Positions 1 through 6,827 of a stretch of 64,000 nt of DNA are shown here, in pieces (within the stretch, counting starts at the first letter, position 1; the number at the start of each line of letters is the position of its first letter). The notes below the pieces were generated by a model. The model had not been told where the DNA came from, searched no databases, and saw only the letters and a list, made by a program, of their open reading frames with translations. A program made the position numbers and the translations under genes. Source of the DNA: Actinoplanes italicus (lineage in GTDB: Bacteria > Actinomycetota > Actinomycetes > Mycobacteriales > Micromonosporaceae); the NCBI RefSeq assembly GCF_003001815.1, contig NZ_PVMZ01000013.1:246034-310033 (forward strand), read 5' to 3'.

Positions 1-1
1 C

Positions 2-694
2 GACCAGGCGTTCGGCACCGAACTCGCGGCCGCGCTCGGCGTCGGCCTGCCGGTCGCCGTCGGCAATGAGGCCCACCTGGGTGCGCACGCCGAGTTCGTG
101 CGTGGTGCCGGGATCGGCTCACCCGACCTGATCTACCTGCACGGCGACGTCGGTGTGGGCGGCGGCATCCTGGTCGGAGGCACCCTGCTCGGCGGCGAGA
201 GCGGCTACGGCTGCGAGGTCGGGCACATGCTGGTCAACCCGCACGGTGGCCGGGAGTGCCTGTGCGGCTCGCGCGGCTGTCTGGAGGCCGAGACCGGGGA
301 GTACGCGTTGCTCGAGGCCGTCGGCCGGGGCGACGAGTTCGGCCGGGAGGCGGTCCGCTCGGTGGTGCGCGCCGCCGCCGCCGGTGATCCGGCCGCCGCT
401 GCCGCGGTCGCCTCGATCGGGGACTGGCTGGGCATCGGCGTCGCCAACCTGATCAACCTGTTCAACCCGGGCGTCGTCGTGTTCGGCGGCACCCTGCGCG
501 AGCTGTACGCGGCCGCCGCTCCTCAGGTCGGCGCCCGGATCGCCCAGCACAGCATGCGGGTGTCGCGGGAGCGTGCGCGGTTGCTGCCGTCCGGCCTCGG
601 CGACGACGCCACCCTGATCGGCGCCGCCGAGAAGGGGTTCGCCGCCCTGTTGTCGGATCCGCTGGGCGGTCTCCTGGTAGACAGAACGTTCTAG
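2..694 (+). CDS. ROK family protein, C-terminal part (5' end outside window)
   Basis: The reading frame is open from the window edge, so only the C-terminal ~230 residues are visible. It shows the ROK hallmarks: a glycine-rich GDVGVGGGI phosphate-binding stretch, then GHM followed by a CLCGSRGCLE motif, which matches the zinc-binding CxCGxxGCxE signature of ROK sugar kinases and ROK repressors (NagC/XylR/Mlc group). The missing N-terminus would decide between a kinase and a regulator with a winged-helix domain, so I cannot tell which it is. Its last codons overlap the first copy of a repeated palindromic element (AGAACGTTCT, 683-692). Confidence 0.9.
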   Translation, partial: DQAFGTELAAALGVGLPVAVGNEAHLGAHAEFVRGAGIGSPDLIYLHGDVGVGGGILVGGTLLGGESGYGCEVGHMLVNPHGGRECLCGSRGCLEAETGEYALLEAVGRGDEFGREAVRSVVRAAAAGDPAAAAAVASIGDWLGIGVANLINLFNPGVVVFGGTLRELYAAAAPQVGARIAQHSMRVSRERARLLPSGLGDDATLIGAAEKGFAALLSDPLGGLLVDRTF

Positions 695-736
695 CCACCT
701 TCTCCCGGTAGACAGAACGTTCCAGCCACCTTCTAG
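676..736. repeat. Tandem ~31-bp direct repeat with AGAACGTTC core
   Basis: Two near-identical copies of ggtagacagaacgttc(t/c)agccaccttct lie head to tail at 676-706 and 707-736. A third copy of the core (gacagaacgttccagccac) sits at 1281-1300. Each has a palindromic centre; copy one is the perfect AGAACGTTCT. The copies bracket the 42-bp repeat array, so they may be operator sites or ends of a repetitive element. The function is not known. Confidence 0.75.
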
Positions 737-790
737 ACACCTTTTACGGTCAGGGTCTGGTTGGGGCTGGTGGGGACAGTCCTGTCCCGG

Positions 791-1085
791 GCCGCTTGAT
801 CGCCCAGCCGTGGTCGGCGAATCCTTCCCGGGGCCGCTTGATCGCCCAGCCGTGGTCGGCGAACCCTTCCCCGGGCTGTTGGTCGCTCAGCCGTGGCCGG
901 TGAACCCTTCCCCGGGCCGCTTGATCGCCCAGCCGTGGTCGGCGAACCCTTCCCGGGGCCGCTTGATCGCCCAGCCGTGGCCGGCGAACCCTTCCCCGGG
1001 CTGTTGATCGTCCAGCCGTGGCCGGTGAACCCTTCCCCAGGCCGCCTGATCGCCCAGCCGTGGGCGGCGAACCCTTTACCGGTCC
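791..1085. repeat. Seven tandem repeats of ~42 bp, non-coding
   Basis: Units begin with gccgcttgatcgcccag or the variant gctgttgatcgtccag and start near 791, 833, 875, 916, 958, 1000 and 1041, giving periods of 42, 42, 41, 42, 42 and 41. Two sub-types roughly alternate. The period is close to a multiple of three, so open frames appear on both strands (for example repeated GRLIAQPW), but they have no ribosome site and no recognisable fold. I treat it as a minisatellite-like intergenic array. Confidence 0.85.
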
Positions 1086-1201
1086 GGAGGCAGCGATATC
1101 CCGGAGCCCGGCTCCGAAAACGGCCGTAGTTGATCGTCCAGCACCGGGTCGCGGCGGTAACCGACCCCCACGACCCCGGAGCCCACGACGGTAACGCCAG
1201 G

Positions 1202-1250
1202 CCGTCAGCCGACCGAGCGCCATCACGGCTCAGACGGATGCGGCTGACGG
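1202..1250 (-). terminator. Possible stem-loop downstream of the XRE-type regulator
   Basis: CCGTCAGCC (1202-1210) pairs perfectly with GGCTGACGG (1242-1250) across a ~31-base loop. It lies about 75 bp past the stop of the leftward regulator gene. There is no U-run, as is usual in high-GC actinobacteria, so terminator function is tentative. Confidence 0.35.
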
Positions 1251-1323
1251 GCCGGGAACCCCGACGGCGAAAGCTCTCAGTGGACAGAACGTTCCAGCCA
1301 CTCGGTGTGCTGAACGGCGAGCG

Positions 1324-2175
1324 TCAACCCGTGAAGGACTCCTGGCCGACGACCCGGAGCAGATCCAGGTAACCGGCCGTCGCGCTGCCCGGTGGAGCGG
1401 TGAGCATCATGAGCCGCTGATCCTCGGCGGGTGTCAGCAGCGTCTCGAAATCCAGTTCCAGCATGCCGACCGTCGGGTGCTGCACCCGCATCCGGCTGGT
1501 GCGCCGCACCGCCACCTCGTGCCGGTCCCAGAGCTCGGCGAACTCCGTACTCCCGGCACGTAACCGCCGGACCATTGACGTAGCCACCGGATCCGTGCCA
1601 CGACGGGCCACCGCCGCGCGCAGATCGGCCACCTGCAGCCGACTCCAGTAGTCGTGGTCCTCTACCGGATGCGCCGCCCGGATCCGGGGATCGTTGAACC
1701 ACCGCCACACGACGTTGTGGTCCTTCTCATGGTCGTGCAGCACCGGCGGGCAGATGTCGCCGAACAGCGTCTCGGCCAGCGCGTTCTGCGCCAGCACGTC
1801 GCCGAGGTCGCTGAGCACCTGCGCCGGCACACCGGTCAGCTGATCGAGGAGATAGAGAAGCCCCGGCCGTACGTGAGCGCCGGCGAGCCGCCCGGCCGGC
1901 GGACGGTGCCCGGCCAGCAGGTACAGATGGTCGCGTTCGTCGTCGCTGAGCCGCAGCGCCTGCCCGAGCGAGCGCAGCACCTGCGGCGACGGTTGCGGGC
2001 TGCGGGCCTGTTCCAGCCGCATCAGATAGTCGGCCGACATGCCGGCGAGCATCGCCAGCTCCTCCCGGCGCAGACCGGGGGTACGCCGTCTCGGACCGGT
2101 CGCGAGCCCGACCTCGGCCGGCCGCAGGCGCTCCCGGCACCGCCGGACGAAGTCGGCCAGCTCTCGTCGATCCAT
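1324..2175 (-). CDS. XRE/MmyB-type helix-turn-helix transcriptional regulator
   Basis: The 283-residue protein has an N-terminal HTH (about residues 10-75, containing TPGLRREELAMLAGMS and YLMRLEQ) and then a long ligand-binding region of the MmyB type (about 100-270, with AETLFGD, VVWRWFNDP and a DFETLL segment). This architecture is common in actinobacterial regulators of neighbouring oxidoreductases. The start at 2175 gives the usual MDRRELADF N-terminus; an in-frame ATG at 2184 is the alternative. It diverges from a quinone-oxidoreductase gene across ~147 bp, so it probably controls that gene and itself. Confidence 0.9.
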   Translation of the reverse strand: MDRRELADFVRRCRERLRPAEVGLATGPRRRTPGLRREELAMLAGMSADYLMRLEQARSPQPSPQVLRSLGQALRLSDDERDHLYLLAGHRPPAGRLAGAHVRPGLLYLLDQLTGVPAQVLSDLGDVLAQNALAETLFGDICPPVLHDHEKDHNVVWRWFNDPRIRAAHPVEDHDYWSRLQVADLRAAVARRGTDPVATSMVRRLRAGSTEFAELWDRHEVAVRRTSRMRVQHPTVGMLELDFETLLTPAEDQRLMMLTAPPGSATAGYLDLLRVVGQESFTG

Positions 2176-2322
2176 GGCTGCCATCGTCCCGCAGATCTCC
2201 GGACCTAGCCAAGGACCGCCGATCCTAGGCAGAGAGGTCCGCTCCACAACCGGCTTCCCTGGCTGCAGCGTGGGTTTCACAGCGATCCACGAGCAACAGA
2301 CGTCCCAGGAGAGGTGGCAATC

Positions 2323-3228
2323 ATGGAGGCGATCGTCTTCGACCGGTTCGGCGGACCCGAGGTGCTGCGGATGACCGAGGTCGGCCTGCCGGAACCAGGT
2401 CCCGGCCAGGTACGGCTGCGGGTGGTGTCCGCGGCCGTCAACCCGGTCGACCACAAGATCCGCAACGGCTGGCTGGAGGCCGTCTTCCCGACCGTGTTCC
2501 CGGCCGTCCCCGGCTGGGAGGCGGCCGGCGTGGTCGACGAGGTCGGCGAGGGCGTGACCGGTCTGGCGTCCGGTGACGAGGTGTTCGGATTCACCGACAC
2601 CGGGTCGTACGCCGGATACGCCCTCGCCACCGTCGTCGCCCGCAAGCCCGCGGCCCTGAGCTGGGACGAGGCGGCGGCCCTGCCGGTCGCCGGCGAGACC
2701 GCGCAGCGGGTGCTCGACCTGCTGGCGGTCACCGGTGGTGAGACCGTGCTGGTGCACGGCGCGGCCGGCGCTGTGGGCGGTCTGGCGGTGCAGCTGGCCG
2801 TGGCCCGCGGGGCGACCGTCATCGGCACCGCGTCGGCGGCGAACCACGACCATCTGCGGTCGCTCGGCGTGATCCCGGTGACGTACGGCGACGGCCTGGC
2901 CGACCGGGTCCGGGCCCTGGCACCGCGGGGCGTCGACGCCGTGTTCGACGCGGCCGGGCAGGGGGCGGTGCAGGTCTCCGTCGAACTGCGGGGCACCACC
3001 GACCGGATCATCACGATTGCCGACGCGGTCGCCGCGCAGGAGGCGGGCGTCCCGTTCTCCGCCGGTGGCGAACGCACCGCGGAGGCGTTGGCGGCGCTGG
3101 CGGACCTGGCCGTCGCCGGCCGCCTGCACGTCGAGGTGGCGGACACGTACCCGCTGGCCGAGGCGGCGAAGGCCCAGGAACAGAGCGCGACCGGCCACAC
3201 CCGCGGCAAGCTGCTGCTGCATCCGTAG
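2323..3228 (+). CDS. NADPH:quinone reductase / zinc-independent MDR oxidoreductase
   Basis: A 301-residue medium-chain dehydrogenase/reductase. The N-terminal GroES-like fold carries VNPVDHKIRNG and PAVPGWEAAGVVDEVG. The Rossmann half carries VLVHGAAGAVGGLAVQLA, the AxxGxxG-type NADP site. Structural-zinc cysteines are absent, which fits quinone oxidoreductases that reduce quinones or enones with NADPH. AGGAGAGG at 2307-2313 gives good spacing to ATG 2323; the GTG at 2314 would be too close. It is divergent from the XRE-type regulator, its likely controller. Confidence 0.92.
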   Translation: MEAIVFDRFGGPEVLRMTEVGLPEPGPGQVRLRVVSAAVNPVDHKIRNGWLEAVFPTVFPAVPGWEAAGVVDEVGEGVTGLASGDEVFGFTDTGSYAGYALATVVARKPAALSWDEAAALPVAGETAQRVLDLLAVTGGETVLVHGAAGAVGGLAVQLAVARGATVIGTASAANHDHLRSLGVIPVTYGDGLADRVRALAPRGVDAVFDAAGQGAVQVSVELRGTTDRIITIADAVAAQEAGVPFSAGGERTAEALAALADLAVAGRLHVEVADTYPLAEAAKAQEQSATGHTRGKLLLHP

Positions 3229-3344
3229 CGGTCCGGGGGTAGTGCCAGCCCCACCATCAGCCGCGTGCCAGCTCCACTGTGGTGCGGGCCGGTTCCCGGC
3301 AGGCTGGGATCCAGACAGCTTGATCGTGGAAAACGGGGGGAATC

Positions 3345-4601
3345 GTGTCGCGCTCACAGGGTCGTGTCTTCAGCCGGCGAACCGTTCTCGGCGGGGCCGC
3401 CGCCGGGGTCGCCGGTGCCTGGCTGGCATCGGCCGGGCCCGCCTCAGCGGCGTCATCGGCGCCGCTGCCCATCGACCGGGTCGCCGCCCGGTTCGACGAC
3501 CGGCTCATCGCCCTGCGCCGGGACCTCCACGCCCATCCGGAGGGTCCCGGCCAGGAGCGGCGTACCGCCGAGGTGGTGGCGCGGTCGCTGCGTGCGGCCG
3601 GTCTCGACGTCACCACCGGGGTCGGTGGCCACGGGGTGGTCGCGGTCCTGACCGGCGCGCGGCCCGGCCGGACCGTCGCCTACCGCGCCGACATGGACGC
3701 CGTCCCGCCCAGCGACCAGATCGGCGGCAACGCCACCGCGGCCCACCTGTGCGGACACGATCTGCACACGACGATCGGCGTCGGTGTGGCCCTCGTGCTC
3801 GCCCGTCTGCGCGAGCGCCTGTCCGGCCGCGTCATGTTCGTGTTCCAGCCGGCCGAGGAGTCGCTGTCCGGTGCTCGCGACATGCTGGCCGACGGGGTGT
3901 TCGACATCCGGCGGCCCGCCGAGATCCACGCCCTGCACTGCTTCCCGTTCCCGGTCGGCGAGTTCCGGGTGACCACCGGTTTCGGCATGCCCGGCCAGGA
4001 TCGCGGCGTGATCACCCTGACCGGCCCGGACGCCACGGCCCGGGCCGAGCTGCTCGCCGCCGACCTGGCGACCCTGAGCACGGTCACCCGCCCGGCCACC
4101 CCGGCCGCACTGGAGCAACTGGTCACCGACCTGCAGACGCCGAACGGTCCGCTGACCAGGTTCGTGTTCCTCCAAGCCCGGCCGGCCGGTGCTCAGGTCC
4201 AGGTCGTCTACCGCTGCTGGCCCGAGCCGCGCTATACCGAGGTCCGTGCCGAGGTGCGCCGGCGCGCGCTCGCCGCCGGTGCGGAGTCCGTCGAGTTCCC
4301 GCCCGAGCCGTTCCCCGCGATGATCAGCCCGGTGAAGGAGGGGCGTGCCCTCGAACGCCACCTGAAGCGCACGATCGGCCGCGACCGGGTCTCGGCGCTG
4401 CACGCCGCGGTTCCGTTCAGCGGTGAGGACTACTCGCTGTTCCTCAACGAGATCCCGGGCACCTACACGCTCCTCGGTGTCCGCTCACCCCGTGCGGCCA
4501 TCGAGTCGAGCTACCCGCACTTCGGCACCTTCAGGCCGGACGAGCGAGCCATCGGCCACGGTGTCCGCGCGATGGCCGGTTGGCTTGCCAGCCGCACCTG
4601 A
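3345..4601 (+). CDS. Exported M20-family amidohydrolase/peptidase
   Basis: 418 residues from a GTG start behind a GGGGGG Shine-Dalgarno. The N-terminus has a twin-arginine motif (FSRRTVLGG) and an Ala-rich hydrophobic stretch ending near ASA, so the protein is probably exported folded by Tat. M20 landmarks follow in order: LHAHPEGPGQE, YRADMDAVP, HLCGHDLHTT (metal ligands), VFQPAEES (catalytic/metal glutamates), ALHCFPFPVG and PFSGEDYSLFL near the C-terminus. Relatives hydrolyse N-acyl amino acids or hippurate-like substrates; the specific substrate cannot be read here. Confidence 0.92.
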   Translation: MSRSQGRVFSRRTVLGGAAAGVAGAWLASAGPASAASSAPLPIDRVAARFDDRLIALRRDLHAHPEGPGQERRTAEVVARSLRAAGLDVTTGVGGHGVVAVLTGARPGRTVAYRADMDAVPPSDQIGGNATAAHLCGHDLHTTIGVGVALVLARLRERLSGRVMFVFQPAEESLSGARDMLADGVFDIRRPAEIHALHCFPFPVGEFRVTTGFGMPGQDRGVITLTGPDATARAELLAADLATLSTVTRPATPAALEQLVTDLQTPNGPLTRFVFLQARPAGAQVQVVYRCWPEPRYTEVRAEVRRRALAAGAESVEFPPEPFPAMISPVKEGRALERHLKRTIGRDRVSALHAAVPFSGEDYSLFLNEIPGTYTLLGVRSPRAAIESSYPHFGTFRPDERAIGHGVRAMAGWLASRT

Positions 4602-4858
4602 TCCCCTCCCGCTGGCCGGGCGCCCACGATCGGGGATCGGGAAAGGGCCGGGCGATGGCGGGTTGGCCGGCTGTCTGCACCTGATCCGTCCCTCGCGCGC
4701 TGGGATCCGCGACGCTGGCCCGGCCGACGAGCGGGGAGAGGACACCGGCCGAGACCCGTGGGTCGGCACGCAGGTTGGCTGGCCTGCTCCAACGAACCCC
4801 TTCGCGACGCTGGGAGTCGATTAGTGTCCATGCGTCGATCAATTACGGGGAGTGAATC

Positions 4859-5686
4859 TTGAGGATGCGCCCGAAGTCTGCCGGAGTCGTCGCCGCCCTG
4901 CTGGTCACTGCTGGGATGGTTCCGTTGTCCGGGCCCGCCGTCGCCGCGTTGCCGGCCTGTCCCGAGGTCTACGGCCACGGTGGCTACCCGGCGAGCGGTG
5001 ACACCGTCGCCCTCGACCAGGTGCGCCAGCCCCACCATCCGCGAGGACTGCAGGCGCAGAGTGGCTGGGGTGCAGACGGCGTGGAGGCGGACGTCCAGCT
5101 CACCCGGGACGGCACCAAGGCGGTCATGTGGCACAACACCACCACCGGCAAGCTGACCGGCTCCAATAACAAGATCACCGAGCTGTGGTGGGCGACCGGC
5201 GGCACCATGCTCTCCGGGCGCACCATCGAGGTCGGCCCCTATGCCGGGGAGACCGTCTACACGTTGCGCGAGTGGCTGAACTCGGCGAAGGCCAACGGGC
5301 TCAACGCCTACCTCGAGGTGAAGGGTGATGCGCGGCAGTCCCTGCTGCACAGCGACGCCGCGATCAAGGCGCGGGCCTGGTCGGAGCTGCTCGCGCCCGT
5401 GCAGGAGCGGTATGCGGGTCAGGCCATCACGATGTATTCGAACGACACGGCGGTCGCGGCCGAGCTGAACACGCGGGCGGCCGCGCTCGGGCTGTCGTCG
5501 GTTCTCGTAAACCGCCCGAAGTGGACCGACAGCGTCGCCTGGCAGGAGCCGCCCCTGCCCGCCTTCGGGAATGAGGCCAAGTGGGCTTCGGTGCTGGCGA
5601 CCGGCCCGAGCCGGGTGTTCACCAGCTATCCCCGGGAGTATCGCGTCTGGCTGACCTCGCAGGCCGGCGTCGGCTGTTCGGCGTGA
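4859..5686 (+). CDS. Exported glycerophosphodiester phosphodiesterase-like protein
   Basis: 275 residues with a Sec signal peptide (hydrophobic AALLVTAG and a cleavage-like AVAA). The mature part begins with EVYGHGG, followed by GWGADGVEADVQLTRDGT and MWHN. These match the GDPD pattern in which HRG, a metal-binding ExD and a catalytic His occupy the first strands of a TIM barrel. HGG replaces the canonical HRG, so activity should not be assumed. GGGGAG at 4847-4852 is six bases from the TTG at 4859; ATG 4865 is the alternative start. Confidence 0.75.
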   Translation: MRMRPKSAGVVAALLVTAGMVPLSGPAVAALPACPEVYGHGGYPASGDTVALDQVRQPHHPRGLQAQSGWGADGVEADVQLTRDGTKAVMWHNTTTGKLTGSNNKITELWWATGGTMLSGRTIEVGPYAGETVYTLREWLNSAKANGLNAYLEVKGDARQSLLHSDAAIKARAWSELLAPVQERYAGQAITMYSNDTAVAAELNTRAAALGLSSVLVNRPKWTDSVAWQEPPLPAFGNEAKWASVLATGPSRVFTSYPREYRVWLTSQAGVGCSA

Positions 5687-5691
5687 CGCGC

Positions 5692-5726
5692 TTGACCAAT
5701 CGGTTTCCATCAATGTAAACGTTTCA
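5692..5726 (+). promoter_or_regulatory. Promoter with overlapping LacI-type operator
   Basis: A TTGACC hexamer (5692-5697) is followed 16 bases later by TGTAAA (5714-5719). The latter is embedded in TGTAAACGTTTCA, whose AAACGTTT core (5717-5724) is a perfect palindrome of the CG-centred LacI/GalR kind. It lies about 30 bp before the acetylesterase gene. Operator placement over the -10 suggests repression relieved by a sugar; no LacI gene is visible in the window. Confidence 0.65.
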
Positions 5727-5754
5727 AGGCGGGAGGCGTGACGAGGAGGATGCG

Positions 5755-6801
5755 ATGAAGAGGTCTCGGTTGATCACCCTGGGTGCGGCCGCCGTGGTCG
5801 CCGTGCCGGCTCCGGCGCTCGCGAGCCCCGGCCACACCCCGGTTCCGGGGGAGTGCAGCGGTGTCGCCCCGATCGTCTGCCATTACGACGTGCCGCCGGG
5901 GGATTATGACGTCTCGCTCGTCCTGGGCAGCCCCGATGTGCCCGGCAGCACCGCGGTGCGGGCCGAGGCCCGCCGGATGATGCTCGCTGAGACGGTCACC
6001 GAGGCGGGCCGATTCGCCCGTGGCGGCTTCAGCGTCGACGTCCGGGAGCCGGAGGGTGAGCCGACGCTGGACACCCTCGGGACTCCGGGCCTCACGCTGA
6101 CTTTCAGCGGTGCGGCGCCGCAGGTCGGCCGGATCACGGTCCGGCCAGCGTCGCGCCGGGCCCCGCACCTGTTCCTGGCCGGCGACTCGACCGTCTGCGA
6201 CCAGGGCATCGCGCCCTACACCGGCTGGGGACAGGCCGTCCCGCAGCATCTGCGGCGCGGAGTCACGGTCGCCAACTACGCCGACTCGGGCGAGAGCACG
6301 GGCTCGTTCCTGGCCGACCCGCGTCTCTGGGGCGCCATGGCTCCCCGGGTCGGCAGAGGTGACGTGGTGCTGCTCCAGTTCGGTCACAACGACAAGGCGA
6401 CGACCGCCGGGGACTACCGGGCCAACCTGACCCGGATGATCACCGGGCTGCGGGCGGCGCATGCCAGGCCGGTGCCGGTCAGCCCGCCGGTGCGCCGCCT
6501 CTTCGACGGCACCGGGCGGCTGACCCCGGTGGCCCGGCACGTCAACGGGCTGGGCGTGGACCTGCCCGCCGAGATGGAGGCGGTCGCGACCGAGCTGGAC
6601 GTCCCGTACGTGAACCTGACCGCCGACAGCGCCGCCCTGGTCGAGTCGCTGGGTACCGAGGCGTCCAAGCCGATCTACCTGTATGACGAGAAGCGCGACA
6701 ACACCCACTTCTCCGAGTACGGCGCGGATCAGATCGGCCGGCTGGTCCTGGACCGTCTCAGGGAGCTGGGGATGCTGCCGGCTGTCCGGTTCCGTGTATA
6801 A
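5755..6801 (+). CDS. Exported rhamnogalacturonan acetylesterase-like SGNH hydrolase
   Basis: 348 residues with a Sec signal peptide (about 1-24, ending ALAS). An N-terminal beta-sandwich-like domain (about 30-135) precedes an SGNH hydrolase domain. Block I is FLAGDSTVCDQ with the nucleophile Ser, a Gly-containing block follows (NYADSGEST), block III is FGHNDK, and the terminal block DNTHFSEYGAD supplies the Asp/His pair. Such enzymes deacetylate the pectin side of plant cell walls. GAGGAGG lies just upstream of ATG 5755. The next gene starts 26 bp later, and both sit behind one LacI-type operator. Confidence 0.9.
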   Translation: MKRSRLITLGAAAVVAVPAPALASPGHTPVPGECSGVAPIVCHYDVPPGDYDVSLVLGSPDVPGSTAVRAEARRMMLAETVTEAGRFARGGFSVDVREPEGEPTLDTLGTPGLTLTFSGAAPQVGRITVRPASRRAPHLFLAGDSTVCDQGIAPYTGWGQAVPQHLRRGVTVANYADSGESTGSFLADPRLWGAMAPRVGRGDVVLLQFGHNDKATTAGDYRANLTRMITGLRAAHARPVPVSPPVRRLFDGTGRLTPVARHVNGLGVDLPAEMEAVATELDVPYVNLTADSAALVESLGTEASKPIYLYDEKRDNTHFSEYGADQIGRLVLDRLRELGMLPAVRFRV

Positions 6802-6827
6802 ATCGTTTCAGAGCTGAGGGGGGTTCA

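Noticed and set aside
676..1085. CRISPR array
   Set aside because: Repeats are contiguous without unique spacers, and no cas genes are present. The 21-bp array at 10.3 kb is rejected for the same reason.
750..1226. Repeat-containing frames on both strands that look like small repeat proteins
   Set aside because: They arise because the ~42-bp unit is near a multiple of three; no ribosome site, no fold, and both strands are equally open.
1324..3357. A 677-codon minus-strand frame covering the XRE regulator and the antisense of the quinone reductase
   Set aside because: Only the part below 2175 is a real protein; the rest is antisense GC-rich noise over a well-supported gene.
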